A stretch of 64,000 bases of DNA, taken from positions 1 through 64,000 of the forward strand of contig JAKVLB010000008.1 of the NCBI GenBank assembly GCA_022484595.1, given 5' to 3'. Below, one piece after another: positions 20,458 to 31,117 of this stretch. The translations under genes and the position numbers were made by a program. This DNA is from Mageeibacillus sp. (GTDB lineage: Bacteria; Bacillota; Clostridia; Saccharofermentanales; Saccharofermentanaceae). Below the pieces are notes generated by a model that was not told the origin of the DNA, ran no database searches, and saw only the letters and a list, made by a program, of their open reading frames with translations. How positions within the stretch are numbered: the first letter of the stretch is position 1; every line of letters starts with the position of its first letter.

Positions 20458-21567
20458 TTAAACAAATCTGTAGCCGCACACATGGAAAACAGTCTGTCCC
20501 GCGCTTATAACAGGCGATGCAAACTGAGGAAGATTTACACTGTTAGGAACCATCTGAGCCTCAAGACAAACAGCATCATACGGCCTATACGGCCTGTCGC
20601 CCTTCTGATCGGAAGATCCGCCCAGATGATTGCCGGCATAAATCTGAATACCTGGTAAATCCGTGAGACATTCCATCGTCCTGCCGCTCTTTGGATCAGT
20701 GAGCGACGCGGCAAACGAGAACGTTCCCGGTACGGTCTTGAGACACCAGTTCTGGTCTATACCCGAAGACATGGTTATCTGAGGATCCTTGCTCTCAATC
20801 AGCTCTGACATGAATCTGTATTCCCTGCAATCGAAAACTGTTCCTTCAACATCTGCAGTCCTTCCGTCAGGGCAGTTCAAGTCGTCTTTGATTGTAATTC
20901 TGTCGGAATTTATCATAAGAAGCTGTTCTCCGACATATCCGCTGTCGTGTCCGCCAAGGTTGAAGTAAGAGTGATTCGTAGGAGCGAAAATCGTGTCCTT
21001 GTCACTCTTTCCTATGTACATTATGAGGAATGTATCGTCCTCAAGCCACGCATACAGCACACGCGTATAAAGATTGCCCGGGAAACCGCAGGCTCCGTCA
21101 GGCGAGTTGTAACTGAGAACAACTGCCTCTCCATCGCTCTCTGCGATTCCGGCAATACCTGATTCAATGATTATCATGTTGGTCTCTTCTTCAGAAACCG
21201 TCTTGCCTTCCCAGAAGACATTCTGGTATGCGGGATTGCCGCTGTGCAGATTGTTCGGGCCTTCATTTGCGGGGATGTGATACTCCTCGCCTTTTATCAT
21301 GAAGCTCGCGCCTGCAATTCTGTTTGCTGAACGGCCGACTACGGAACCGTGGTTGGCTCCGTTTGCCATATACTCGTCAAGGCCTTTGAGTCCTAGCATT
21401 ACATCAGCCATTTTTCCGTCCCTGTCAGGAACAATGAGAGACGTGATCAGCGCACCGTAAGTTATTACGGATGCACTCATGCCGCTTCCGGACGTGATGG
21501 TAAACTGTTTTGCCTTATACTTCGACGGTTCTTTGACAGAATTATAATCTGATACACTTACACTCAT
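20458..21567 (-). CDS. galM: aldose 1-epimerase
   Basis: GRSANRIAGASF, NLHSGNPAYQNVFWEG, TNHSYFNLGGHDSG. Confidence 0.88.
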   Translation of the reverse strand: MSVSVSDYNSVKEPSKYKAKQFTITSGSGMSASVITYGALITSLIVPDRDGKMADVMLGLKGLDEYMANGANHGSVVGRSANRIAGASFMIKGEEYHIPANEGPNNLHSGNPAYQNVFWEGKTVSEEETNMIIIESGIAGIAESDGEAVVLSYNSPDGACGFPGNLYTRVLYAWLEDDTFLIMYIGKSDKDTIFAPTNHSYFNLGGHDSGYVGEQLLMINSDRITIKDDLNCPDGRTADVEGTVFDCREYRFMSELIESKDPQITMSSGIDQNWCLKTVPGTFSFAASLTDPKSGRTMECLTDLPGIQIYAGNHLGGSSDQKGDRPYRPYDAVCLEAQMVPNSVNLPQFASPVISAGQTVFHVCGYRFV

Positions 21568-21643
21568 TTGAAACACCTCTTTTTATTAATTCTCATTCAT
21601 TATCTTTATCCGCAAAGATAAAGTCAATTGTCATTTGTTTCCG

Positions 21644-23941
21644 TCAGTTGTTAGGATTCTCTTTCGGGACGAACTCAAGGTTGTTCTCAGTTACGTGTCT
21701 AGAAGCAACAGCCTCGTTCGCGAGATCAATAAGTCTCTGCTGTGAATCAAGTTTGATTTTGCCCCTTAAGTCAAGCTTATGATAGGTCCCGTCCTGACTC
21801 AGAAAATGCGCTCTTACAGTATCATTGAGTTCAGTCTCCAGAACCTCAAGAACACGTTTACGGCAGGCATCATCTTCGACAGGGAACAGAAGCTCGACTC
21901 TTCGGTTAAGATTGCGGGGCATCCAGTCAGCCGACGCAAGATATATGTCCTCATGGCCTTCATTGCAGAAGTAGAAAATTCTGGAATGTTCGAGAAATCT
22001 TCCTGTTATGGAGCGAACCGTAATATTCTCCGACATACCCGGTATTCCGGCTCTGAGACAGCATATTCCCCTTACGATAAGATCAATCTTCACTCCGGCA
22101 CAGGAAGCGTTGTAAAGCTCCCTGATAACATTCTCATCTACAAGCGAATTAATCTTCGCTATGATGCGCGCGGGCTTCCCTGCCTTGGCGTTGGCAGCTT
22201 CACGGGCAATCTTCCGCAGAAAATAATCCTTCATCCAAAGCGGAGCCGGAATAAGTCTTCTCCACGACTGAGGTATCGAAAAACCTGAGAGCATGTTGAA
22301 GAACTCGGAAGCATCCTCGCCAAAGCTCTCCGATGCCGTAAACAGTCCGATATCGGTATATATTTTCGCAGTAACGTCATTATAATTTCCGGTCGCGAGA
22401 TGAAGATAACGGCGGATACCGTCCTCTTCTTTACGTACAACAAGAGTTATCTTGCTGTGTGTCTTAAGACCGACAAGTCCGTAGATAACGTGGCATCCGG
22501 CATTCTCGAGCATCTTTGCCCAGTTGATATTGTTCTCCTCGTCGAATCTCGCCTTCAGTTCTACAAGAACCATGACCTGCTTGCCGTTCCTCGCAGCTTC
22601 AAGAAGAGACGCGATGATTGGCGAACGCGACGATACTCTGTACAGTGTCTGCTTGATGGCAAGTACATTCGGGTCGCGGGCAGCCTGTCTAACAAATTCA
22701 AGCACCGGTTCGAAAGTCTCATAAGGATGATGAACTATTCTGTCACGCTCCCTTATCTGAGCGAAAATATCCAGCTCACTTACGGGGCCGTCAAATGATG
22801 CGGCCTCCGCAGGCTCATGCGGTTTATAACACAGTCCCGGATGTCTGTCCTTGCAAGCCGAACTCAGCTTCGACAGGAATGTCAGGTCAATCGGACCGTT
22901 GACACTGAAAATATCTTCTTTTGCGATCTTGAGTTCGTTCATAATGTATTCAAGAAGATCCGGATCAATATCATCCTGAACTTCAAGTCTTATTATCTCA
23001 CCGAAACGACGCTTCCTGACCTGCTGCTCTATCTCTTTCAGAAGGTCTTCAGCCTCATCTTCGTCAATATCAAGATCCGCATTGCGCATGACGCGGTAGC
23101 ATCCGGATGCAACAACTTTCTGTCCGTCAAACAAATCACCTATATTGGCTCTGATTATCTGCTCTATCGGAACAAAAACATCACTGTCCTCTGTCGATAT
23201 CTGATACAGTCTTCTGACGACGTTAGGAATCTGAATTGTAGCATATACATATTTATCCTCGTCGCCGCTTTTCTTTGCGTTTTTAATTCCGTCGTTGGCT
23301 TTGTCATGAAGCCTGACACTGTCCGCATCGTTCTCAAGCATAACGCACATGTTGAGCATTCTGTTATAGATCAGCGGAAACGGTCTGGAGGCATCGACAG
23401 CCATCGGAGTAAGAATAGGATAAAGGAAAGTTTTGAAATATATGTCGGCCTCAGCTTTCTCCCTGTCAGTCAGCTCTTCATAGTTGCGGTAGTATATTCT
23501 CTCCTGTTCAAGCGACGTTACCAGCGACCTGCCGAAAGTAGTGTACATCAGCGCCATCGTTCGTCTTGTTTTCTCGTCTATCCTGGCAAGCTGCTCACTT
23601 GTAGTAAATCCGGCGATGTCTTTTGCCTCGAGTCCGACGCTCTGCATGTCTCTCAGGGAAGCGACTCTTACTATATAGAACTCGTCAAGATTAGACGCTG
23701 TAATCGCGAGAAAATTGAGCCTCTCGAGAAGAGGATTCTTGGTATCTCTGGCTTCATGCAGCACACGGTCGTCAAATTCAAGCCATGACAGCTCCCTGTT
23801 AAAGAACTTTGAGTTGCCGCTCAAAAAAGAAGCATACCTTTCTGTCTTGTAATCCTTTGTTCTGCCTGTTGAACTTGATATGGAAGAGTCTGTAGCCGGT
23901 CTGTCATCAGCAACTTCTTCTGTCTTTTTTCTTGCACTCAT
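21644..23941 (-). CDS. ppk1: polyphosphate kinase 1
   Basis: FFNRELSWLEFDDRVLHEA, HHPYETFEPVLEFVRQAARDPNVLAIKQTLYRVS, HSKITLVVRKE. Confidence 0.96.
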   Translation of the reverse strand: MSARKKTEEVADDRPATDSSISSSTGRTKDYKTERYASFLSGNSKFFNRELSWLEFDDRVLHEARDTKNPLLERLNFLAITASNLDEFYIVRVASLRDMQSVGLEAKDIAGFTTSEQLARIDEKTRRTMALMYTTFGRSLVTSLEQERIYYRNYEELTDREKAEADIYFKTFLYPILTPMAVDASRPFPLIYNRMLNMCVMLENDADSVRLHDKANDGIKNAKKSGDEDKYVYATIQIPNVVRRLYQISTEDSDVFVPIEQIIRANIGDLFDGQKVVASGCYRVMRNADLDIDEDEAEDLLKEIEQQVRKRRFGEIIRLEVQDDIDPDLLEYIMNELKIAKEDIFSVNGPIDLTFLSKLSSACKDRHPGLCYKPHEPAEAASFDGPVSELDIFAQIRERDRIVHHPYETFEPVLEFVRQAARDPNVLAIKQTLYRVSSRSPIIASLLEAARNGKQVMVLVELKARFDEENNINWAKMLENAGCHVIYGLVGLKTHSKITLVVRKEEDGIRRYLHLATGNYNDVTAKIYTDIGLFTASESFGEDASEFFNMLSGFSIPQSWRRLIPAPLWMKDYFLRKIAREAANAKAGKPARIIAKINSLVDENVIRELYNASCAGVKIDLIVRGICCLRAGIPGMSENITVRSITGRFLEHSRIFYFCNEGHEDIYLASADWMPRNLNRRVELLFPVEDDACRKRVLEVLETELNDTVRAHFLSQDGTYHKLDLRGKIKLDSQQRLIDLANEAVASRHVTENNLEFVPKENPNN

Positions 23942-25479
23942 AAGATTTCCCTCCTGGTCTTAAGTACGGCTTTTATTCCCATAACATCTTCGAACAGACC
24001 GCACCGGTTCTCGAATGCCCACTCCTCGAAAGTCATGTCCTGCGGGGATTCGCAGTTGATTGAAAGCCTGTCTGGCTTTGACGTAACGGTAATCTTCTTC
24101 GCTTTTTCCTTGTGTGACGCATCGATGGCATCTGCAATTCTCAGTATCGACGTCAGCTTCGAAACAATGACCTTCTGATCAGAAGGCAGTATCGAATAGA
24201 AATGGCTGCCGTACGGATTCTCACGCGGATAAAGTCTTACGACCATTGCCACCATATGCTGTTCTTCACTGTTAAGTCCCATCATATTTGTGTAGCTGAT
24301 AATTGAATACGCAGCATCGCTGTGATTTCTTGAATGAACAAATTTGCCTATCTCATGAAGATTGACCGCAATCTGCAGAAGCAGCCTGTCACGGTTTCCG
24401 AGGCCGCTTGTTTTCCTGGTCTCATCGAAAATCCTGAGCGCGGTCTTCTCAACTAATTCAATGTGTTTTCTGTCGCAGCGGTATCTCTTCGCCATTTGCC
24501 TTGCCGCCGATATCATATAACTGTCAGGGTCGACGCTCGGCTTCAGATCAAGATTGTTATAGCAGTAATAATAGACAATTCCGTCAGATAAAGAGGCGTG
24601 CGGCATATATATGCTGTCAACCCCCGTATACTCAAGCATATTCTTGATTATGAGAGCTGTCGGGAGCAGAAGCGGCGCTATCATAGACGGAATACTGTCA
24701 TGAAGCGTCAGATCTGAAGGTCTCGTCTTAAGAAGGTAATCATAAACTTTGAGGAACTCGTCCTTTGTCAGAACACAGGAATCCATGGCGTCCCTGCCGA
24801 GAAGCACTTTGACAAAACCCATCTCGCCCGAAAACGCAATCAGATTCTTATAAGTTATTCCCTTCGGTTCAACTGCGTGATAATCGTCAAGATCCTGTGC
24901 GATAAATTCTTCGAGCACATCGTCATAATGAGTGGTGCGGTTCTCGAGATCCGCAAGCAGACCGGAAATTCTCAGGGAACCCAGAACCATATTCTGACTG
25001 AACACAAATTCCGACTTGTCATAGACTGAAGCCTGGATTGAGCCGGAGCCTATGTCGAGCATCATTGTTCCTCCCTCAATCATCTTCGCGAAATCGGGAT
25101 AAATGGCCTGAACTGCGAGGGTCTGATAATAGCGCTCCATAGAGTTGTCAAGCACCTTGATTTTAAAACCTGTCCGGGTTCTGACTTTCTCGAGTACGAC
25201 TTCTGAATTTGAAGCATCGCGGAAAGCTGACGTTGCTACGCAGAAAACCCTCGCCACGCCGTATTCACGGCATTTCTCATCAAACATCTTGAGGCACTTG
25301 CATAACTCGTCGACCTGATCAGGAGCAATTGTTCCCGAACTGTAGCTTCTTGAACCCAGACCTGTGAATTTCCTTACAGCTTCTATCTCTTTGGGTTTGC
25401 CCTTTGCATTAACCTCGAATATTTTGATTCTGGCTGTTATTGACCCGATGTCTATTACCGCAATTAGTTTCTTTGCCAT
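23938..25479 (-). CDS. ppx: exopolyphosphatase (Ppx/GppA family, C-terminal HD-type domain)
   Basis: AVIDIGSITARIKIFEV, MLDIGSGSIQASVY; ATGA overlap with ppk1. Confidence 0.88.
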   Translation of the reverse strand: MAKKLIAVIDIGSITARIKIFEVNAKGKPKEIEAVRKFTGLGSRSYSSGTIAPDQVDELCKCLKMFDEKCREYGVARVFCVATSAFRDASNSEVVLEKVRTRTGFKIKVLDNSMERYYQTLAVQAIYPDFAKMIEGGTMMLDIGSGSIQASVYDKSEFVFSQNMVLGSLRISGLLADLENRTTHYDDVLEEFIAQDLDDYHAVEPKGITYKNLIAFSGEMGFVKVLLGRDAMDSCVLTKDEFLKVYDYLLKTRPSDLTLHDSIPSMIAPLLLPTALIIKNMLEYTGVDSIYMPHASLSDGIVYYYCYNNLDLKPSVDPDSYMISAARQMAKRYRCDRKHIELVEKTALRIFDETRKTSGLGNRDRLLLQIAVNLHEIGKFVHSRNHSDAAYSIISYTNMMGLNSEEQHMVAMVVRLYPRENPYGSHFYSILPSDQKVIVSKLTSILRIADAIDASHKEKAKKITVTSKPDRLSINCESPQDMTFEEWAFENRCGLFEDVMGIKAVLKTRREIL

Positions 25480-25480
25480 A

Positions 25481-26611
25481 TTAATTAAGCCTTTCTGTCT
25501 TATACAGATTCGAGATAACCGCATCTGTCATCCCGATGTTATTTACCGTCTTTATGTTATCGGAACCATAGCAGATGTCCGGCGTTCTGTAACCCTGACC
25601 GAGCGTCTTTCTGACGGAGTTCTCTATGGCATCGGCCGCCATATTCTCGCCAAACTGCAATCTCAGCATCATTGCCACAGACAGAATTGACGCAAGAGGA
25701 TTTGCTTTCCCCGTACCTGCTATGTCAGGCGCGCTCCCATGTATCGGTTCATACATTCCCGGTGTTCCCGGCCTGCCCAAAGAAGCTGACGGGAGCATTC
25801 CGACGCTTCCTGTAATCTGTCCGGCCTCATCCGAAAGGATATCTCCGAACATGTTGCTTGTAACTATAGTATCAAAGCTTGAGGGTCTGGATATGAGCTG
25901 CATCGAACAATTGTCGACGTAAAGATAATCCAGCTGAACATCCCTGTATCCATGACTCATTTCCGACGCAATCTCTCTCCACATCCTGCTGGTTCTTAAG
26001 ACGTTTGCTTTATCCACGAGCGTCAGATGTTTTCTGCGCTGCGCTGCAAGCTCAAACGCAATCTTCAGAATGCGTTTTATCTCTCCTCTTGAATAGCTCT
26101 CGGTATCATAGGCCACTTCTTCCATAGGAGTACCGTCAGAAAGAATTCCGGGGCACATATATGAATCATTCTCGCCGAAATAAATACCGCCCGTAAGCTC
26201 CCTTACAATCATGATATCCATTGAAGCAGCATTCTTAACCGGCGACGCGCACGAGAGTTCGTCAAACATAACGGCAGGTCTCAGATTCGCGTAAAGTCCC
26301 AGTTCCTTGCGAAGACTCAGCAGTGCTGCCTCAGGCCTAAGTGACGGGTCACATCCGTCCCATTTAGGTCCGCCGACCGCGCCGAGCAGCACAGCATCTG
26401 ATCCCTTTGCTCCTTCAAGCGTAAATCCTGGCAACGGAGTTGAATACTCATCTATAGCCATTCCGCCTGCCGGGTATTCATCAGTTGCGACCTCAAATCC
26501 ATAGATACCGGCTGTCTTGTGTAATACCCTGACAGCCGAATCAATAATCTCCGGACCTATTCCGTCACCCTTTATCACCGCAATTCTGTAATGTTCAGCC
26601 ATAGAAAACAC
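25481..26611 (-). CDS. leuB: 3-isopropylmalate dehydrogenase
   Basis: IAVIKGDGIGPEI, IVRELTGGIYFGE, NMFGDILSDEAGQITGSVGMLPSASLG. Confidence 0.95.
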   Translation of the reverse strand: MFSMAEHYRIAVIKGDGIGPEIIDSAVRVLHKTAGIYGFEVATDEYPAGGMAIDEYSTPLPGFTLEGAKGSDAVLLGAVGGPKWDGCDPSLRPEAALLSLRKELGLYANLRPAVMFDELSCASPVKNAASMDIMIVRELTGGIYFGENDSYMCPGILSDGTPMEEVAYDTESYSRGEIKRILKIAFELAAQRRKHLTLVDKANVLRTSRMWREIASEMSHGYRDVQLDYLYVDNCSMQLISRPSSFDTIVTSNMFGDILSDEAGQITGSVGMLPSASLGRPGTPGMYEPIHGSAPDIAGTGKANPLASILSVAMMLRLQFGENMAADAIENSVRKTLGQGYRTPDICYGSDNIKTVNNIGMTDAVISNLYKTERLN

Positions 26612-27108
26612 TATCCTTTTCTGATTTCTTCTTTTGTGTATCCGACCAGTCCGCCACAGTCGATTATCCGCTTTACAAAATCCGGAAAAGCATTTGCCTT
26701 ATAAGTCCTGTTGCTGGTCAGGTCATTAATAATTCCCGTATCAAAATCAACCTCAAGCATGTCACCTTCCTCAACCTCCTCAGAGGCCTTCTCACATTCG
26801 AGTATGGCAAGTCCGACATTGATTGCGTTGCGGTAGAATATTCTCGCAAAATCAGAAGCTATTACGAGTGACACTCCGCTGGCCTTAATTGCAACCGGCG
26901 CGTGTTCTCTCGAAGATCCGCATCCGAAATTTCTGCCTGCCACAATAATATCGCCTTTACATACCCTCGATGCAAAGGTCTCGTCTATATCTTCCATACA
27001 ATGCCGGCGAAGATGTTCCGGATCGGAACTGTTAAGATATCTTGCCGGAATAATTACATCAGTGTCAACGTTGTCATTGAATTTAAGCACCTTTCCTCTG
27101 ACGTTCAT
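26611..27108 (-). CDS. leuD: 3-isopropylmalate dehydratase small subunit
   Basis: [31 protein letters not shown]. Confidence 0.95.
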   Translation of the reverse strand: MNVRGKVLKFNDNVDTDVIIPARYLNSSDPEHLRRHCMEDIDETFASRVCKGDIIVAGRNFGCGSSREHAPVAIKASGVSLVIASDFARIFYRNAINVGLAILECEKASEEVEEGDMLEVDFDTGIINDLTSNRTYKANAFPDFVKRIIDCGGLVGYTKEEIRKG

Positions 27109-28406
27109 ACAATGCCTCCCTCAATTCCAAGCTCCGAGGGCGTTGCGACACGTCCCGCGATTGCGGAAGCGCAGGCGACCGGCACACCGCTGAGAATAAC
27201 TTCGGAGCTCTTATCGCCCATTCGCCCGACAAAATTACGGTTTGTCGTCGATACACATCTCTCATTGGCGGCAAGAACCCCCATATGTCCTCCGAGACAC
27301 GGACCGCATGTAGGTGTCGATATCACGCATCCCGCATCATCAAACACAGCAAGCCATCCTTTGTCAAGCGCCTGCCGGTATACTCTCGAGGAACCGGGTA
27401 TTATTATGCATCTTACGTTGTCCGCCACATGTCTTCCCGCAAAAAGTCCGGCTGCCATCTCAATATCATCGAGACGCCCGTTTGTACATGAACCTATCAC
27501 GACCTGATCAATCTTCATGCCATGAATCTCATCCGCGCGCCTGGTGTTTGAAGGCAGATGAGGCAGTGCCACAGTAAGCGGCACATCGTCAAGATTAATG
27601 TCAATAACTCTGTCATATTCGGCATCGGCATCTGCAATTCTGACGCTGTATTCTCCGCGGGAAAAACGCGACGGATTCGTACCGGCTATATAGTCGAGAG
27701 TGACATTGTCAACATGGAAAATTCCGTTCTTCGCCCCGCACTCAATCGCCATATTGCATATTGTAAATCTGTCAGACATGCGAAGATTCTGAACGCCGTC
27801 TCCGCAGAATTCCAAAGACTTATAAAGAGCGCCGTCGACGCCTATCATCCCGATAAGGTGAAGGATAATGTCTTTACCTGTGACATAATCACGCGGGGCA
27901 TTGTGCAGGACTACCCGGATTGCCTGAGGAACCTTGAACCATGTCTTGCCACGCGCCATGGCGCAAGCCAGATCCGTTGAACCTACTCCCGTGGAGAATG
28001 CACCCAGGGCTCCGTATGTGCAGGTATGAGAATCAGCTCCTATAACTCCGTCGCCGGGAAAAACGATACCGTTGTCCGGCAATATGACATGCTCTATGCC
28101 CATCTCCCGTCTTCCGAGTTCATAGTAATGGCTGACGTTCTGTTCGTGAGCAAACTTTCTCATCTCGCTGCAGAGCGCGGCGGACTTTATATCCTTATTT
28201 GGTGTGAAATGATCCTGAATCAGACATACCCTGTCACGGTCAAAAACCGTATCCACACCGAGTTCTCTGAATATCTCTATTGCAGGCGGAACAGTCACAT
28301 CATTACCAAGGCAGCAGTCAAGCTTTGCTTCTATCAGTTCTCCCGCCCTGACGGATTTCAGACCGGCATGATCGGCCAAAATCTTCTGAGTCATTGTCAT
28401 GCCCAT
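27105..28406 (-). CDS. leuC: 3-isopropylmalate dehydratase large subunit
   Basis: aconitase-family motifs [53 protein letters not shown]. Confidence 0.95.
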   Translation of the reverse strand: MGMTMTQKILADHAGLKSVRAGELIEAKLDCCLGNDVTVPPAIEIFRELGVDTVFDRDRVCLIQDHFTPNKDIKSAALCSEMRKFAHEQNVSHYYELGRREMGIEHVILPDNGIVFPGDGVIGADSHTCTYGALGAFSTGVGSTDLACAMARGKTWFKVPQAIRVVLHNAPRDYVTGKDIILHLIGMIGVDGALYKSLEFCGDGVQNLRMSDRFTICNMAIECGAKNGIFHVDNVTLDYIAGTNPSRFSRGEYSVRIADADAEYDRVIDINLDDVPLTVALPHLPSNTRRADEIHGMKIDQVVIGSCTNGRLDDIEMAAGLFAGRHVADNVRCIIIPGSSRVYRQALDKGWLAVFDDAGCVISTPTCGPCLGGHMGVLAANERCVSTTNRNFVGRMGDKSSEVILSGVPVACASAIAGRVATPSELGIEGGIV

Positions 28407-28518
28407 AAACGTACCTCTGCAAATAAAATTTATAAATACAGAATACTACTCGCGAAGTCTTTTTTGTAGTTTTATGATTTTTTTACAGCCCATAAACTGT
28501 AAATTTTACATTAATAAA

Positions 28519-28538
28519 CCTGCCGCTGTCACGGCAGG
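28519..28538 (-). terminator. Rho-independent terminator after the ABC-F gene
   Basis: stem cctgccg/cggcagg, T-rich minus-strand tail. Confidence 0.65.
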
Positions 28539-28541
28539 CAA

Positions 28542-30440
28542 TCAGATCCCGTCTCCAAGTGCGATATACTCATCATAGAGCATCTCGAGCTTTGCGGATA
28601 TCTCAGCATATCTCCTGTATTCTTCCTCTTTGGCGTCAATTCCGAACCGGGCCTCCAGAGCTTTCTGTTCTTCTTCAAGCTCAGAAATCTCCGACTCGAC
28701 TTCCCGGACGCGTTCGCGCCTGTGACCGGCTGCGCGGCTGTCTTTGCTGCTTTTCGAAGTTAACGGAGAAGATGCTGAAGAACTCTTTGCCTTTTCCGGT
28801 TTATTATCCCGGATGCTTTGTGAAGGCAGAAGTGCTTCTTTAACCGCCTTGCGGTAATAAGCATATTTCTCATATCTATCGCAGGTTCCGTCGATAAATC
28901 CTATGACAAAATCCGCACTTCTGTCGATGAAAAATCTGTCGTGGCTTACACATACAACCGCTCCGTCGTATTCTCTGATTGCAGCCTCAAGGATCTCTCT
29001 CGAGTTGATATCAAGGTGATTTGTAGGTTCATCAAGAAACAGGATGTCCGGACTCTCGTTAAGAAGGCAGCAGAGATACAGTCTCGATCTCTCGCCTCCC
29101 GACAGCATTTTTATCTGTTTGAATGCGTCGTCACCGCGAAAACCGAATCTCGCCAGAAGACTCCTGACTTCAGTGGTCTGAAGGTCTGACCTCGTCACCA
29201 GTTCTTCAAAGCATGTGAGCTCTTCATCCTCAAAAGGCACAAACTGTCCCATATAGCCGCATGTCGCGGTAGATGATATCAGAACGCTGCCGTCAAAACC
29301 GCCTGCGCGTCCGAGAAGCATTTTGAGCAGCGTAGTCTTGCCGCAGCCGTTTGGACCGCACAGAAACATCTTTTCGCAAGCCTTAAGTTCAAATGATACA
29401 TGTCTGAAGATAAAGCATCCGTCGAACTCTTTAGACACGTCATTTGCTTCAAGCAGAATCTTATCCGACTTGCCCGACCGTTCCTTCGGCACCGCGGTAA
29501 AACTCATCCTGGCATATCCGGCCGGCATTTTTGCCTTCTCGCGTTCAAGAAGCTCAGACAATTTCTCGACAGTCTTCTCGCGTTGATGATACCCGCTGAT
29601 ATTCCGATGTGACAGAAAGGTCTGTTTGACCTCAAGCTGGTGCTCAAGCTCGGTCTCAAGGTTGGCAATCGACAGGCTCTGAGTCTTTATGAATTCTTCC
29701 TTCTGAAGCTTATAGTCAGAATAGTTGCCGCGGTATTCGGTTATATGTCCGCCGTCAAGCTCAATGACACGGTTGGCAACATTGTCGATAAAGTATCTGT
29801 CATGAGATATTACAAACACTGCTCCGCCATACGACTGCAGAAATCCCTCAAGCCATTCCGTAGCTTCAATGTCAAGGTGGTTGGTGGGCTCGTCAAGCAT
29901 AAGAATATCAGGACGTTCAACAATCAGTCTCGCGAGACAGACACGCATCTTCTCACCACCGGAAAGCCCGCTATAATCAGTTCTTCCGGTTATCCCCGAC
30001 AGTCCCAGACCGCCCAGAGCGTCATTCAGTCTGTATTCGTAGTCATAGCCTCCGCAGGCTTCAAATTCTGCCTGAAGTTTTGAATACTCCTCCATCAGAC
30101 GTTCAAGCGCCTCGCCCGATGCCTTTGACATCGCGTGCTCGTGCTCCTGCATTTTGAGTTCCAGATCAATAAGACGTGCCGGTTTAAGAGACGCACCGGA
30201 AAGATCCTGTTCTTCCATATTCTGTGACAGAAAACCGATGATTGTATTTCCGTGAACAATCACGTCGCCGCCGTCCTGCGAGTATACTCCTTTGCATATT
30301 TTGAAAAGAGTGGATTTCCCGGCTCCGTTGTCGCCTATGAAGGCGATTTTGTCTCCTTTGTTTACGCGAAAACTTACGCCGTCAAGAATACGGCGCTCAC
30401 CAAAATTCATAACTAGATTCTGAACAGTCAATAAAGGCAT
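28542..30440 (-). CDS. ABC-F family ATPase
   Basis: two ATPase domains (GDNGAGKSTLF, GPNGCGKTTLL), LSGGEKMRVCLARL and LSGGERSRLYLCCL, LDEPTNHLDI x2, no TM segments. Confidence 0.92.
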   Translation of the reverse strand: MPLLTVQNLVMNFGERRILDGVSFRVNKGDKIAFIGDNGAGKSTLFKICKGVYSQDGGDVIVHGNTIIGFLSQNMEEQDLSGASLKPARLIDLELKMQEHEHAMSKASGEALERLMEEYSKLQAEFEACGGYDYEYRLNDALGGLGLSGITGRTDYSGLSGGEKMRVCLARLIVERPDILMLDEPTNHLDIEATEWLEGFLQSYGGAVFVISHDRYFIDNVANRVIELDGGHITEYRGNYSDYKLQKEEFIKTQSLSIANLETELEHQLEVKQTFLSHRNISGYHQREKTVEKLSELLEREKAKMPAGYARMSFTAVPKERSGKSDKILLEANDVSKEFDGCFIFRHVSFELKACEKMFLCGPNGCGKTTLLKMLLGRAGGFDGSVLISSTATCGYMGQFVPFEDEELTCFEELVTRSDLQTTEVRSLLARFGFRGDDAFKQIKMLSGGERSRLYLCCLLNESPDILFLDEPTNHLDINSREILEAAIREYDGAVVCVSHDRFFIDRSADFVIGFIDGTCDRYEKYAYYRKAVKEALLPSQSIRDNKPEKAKSSSASSPLTSKSSKDSRAAGHRRERVREVESEISELEEEQKALEARFGIDAKEEEYRRYAEISAKLEMLYDEYIALGDGI

Positions 30441-30483
30441 GTGAAGAGCATAAACATAAATTTATCAAAGCGCAACCGCAGAT

Positions 30484-30523
30484 AAAAAAAAAACAAAAAA
30501 ATCCCGCCTGTTTCCGGGCGGGA
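30484..30523 (-). terminator. Rho-independent terminator of the DUF6465-like gene
   Basis: stem tcccgcc/ggcggga followed on the minus strand by a long T tract. Confidence 0.85.
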
Positions 30524-30549
30524 CAACAACAGACTAAACTGTTACAGGA

Positions 30550-30903
30550 TTAGAAAAGATCTACACCTTCACCATCAACGGGATATGCTTTCTTCTCGTT
30601 GGTATTGACATAAATCTTGCCGCCCTTGCTGACCTTCTTGATGATATCATTGACAGAAATCTGCTGTCCGTCAATCTCGATGATTACATCAACAGACTTT
30701 GCAGCTTTCTTTGCAACAGGCTTCTTGGCAACAGCCTTCTTTGCAACGGTCTTCTTTGCAACCTTCTTAGCAGCTACCGGAGCAGACTTGACAGCCTCGG
30801 CCTTCTTAACTTCAACCTTCTTAGCCTCTGCCTTGGGTGCAGCCTTGATGCCGGCTTCAACCTTAACTTCAACCTTCTTAGCGTCTTTCTTCTCGATATC
30901 CAT
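30550..30903 (-). CDS. Lys/Ala-rich histone-H1-like N-terminus with a compact DUF6465-like C-terminal domain
   Basis: VAKKTVAKKAVAKKPVAKKAAK repeats then VDVIIEIDGQQISVNDIIKKV..; start at MDIEKKD preceded by GGAGG. Confidence 0.75.
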   Translation of the reverse strand: MDIEKKDAKKVEVKVEAGIKAAPKAEAKKVEVKKAEAVKSAPVAAKKVAKKTVAKKAVAKKPVAKKAAKSVDVIIEIDGQQISVNDIIKKVSKGGKIYVNTNEKKAYPVDGEGVDLF

Positions 30904-30942
30904 ACTTAGAACCTCCATTAATTTCATATGTTGGATATATTT

Positions 30943-30971
30943 AATCTACATTTTTTGTCAAATAGTGTCAA
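30943..30971 (-). promoter_or_regulatory. putative promoter of the DUF6465-like gene
   Basis: TTGACA-N17-TAGATT on the minus strand. Confidence 0.5.
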
Positions 30972-31117
30972 CAAATTATTTTGAAATTATTCTACTAATT
31001 CACGTTTTTTCTAACTCCGTTTTTGTTTATTTTACCCACACAAGATTTAACCCATTTTTAACAAACTTGCTGCCGGCGCAAAGCACAGATGAAATTATCA
31101 TATGATACAATTACAGA

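Noticed and set aside
22817-23788. 323-aa plus-strand ORF antisense to ppk1
   Set aside because: Lies entirely inside ppk1, which has clear motifs; composition looks like antisense translation
28407-28541. T-box or leucine leader upstream of leuC
   Set aside because: No recognisable specifier stem, T-box sequence or Leu-codon leader peptide by eye
30617-31105. 162-aa plus-strand hydrophobic ORF opposite the Lys/Ala-rich gene
   Set aside because: Reverse complement of AKK repeats yields FFATxF-type repeats; the minus-strand gene has RBS, promoter and terminator
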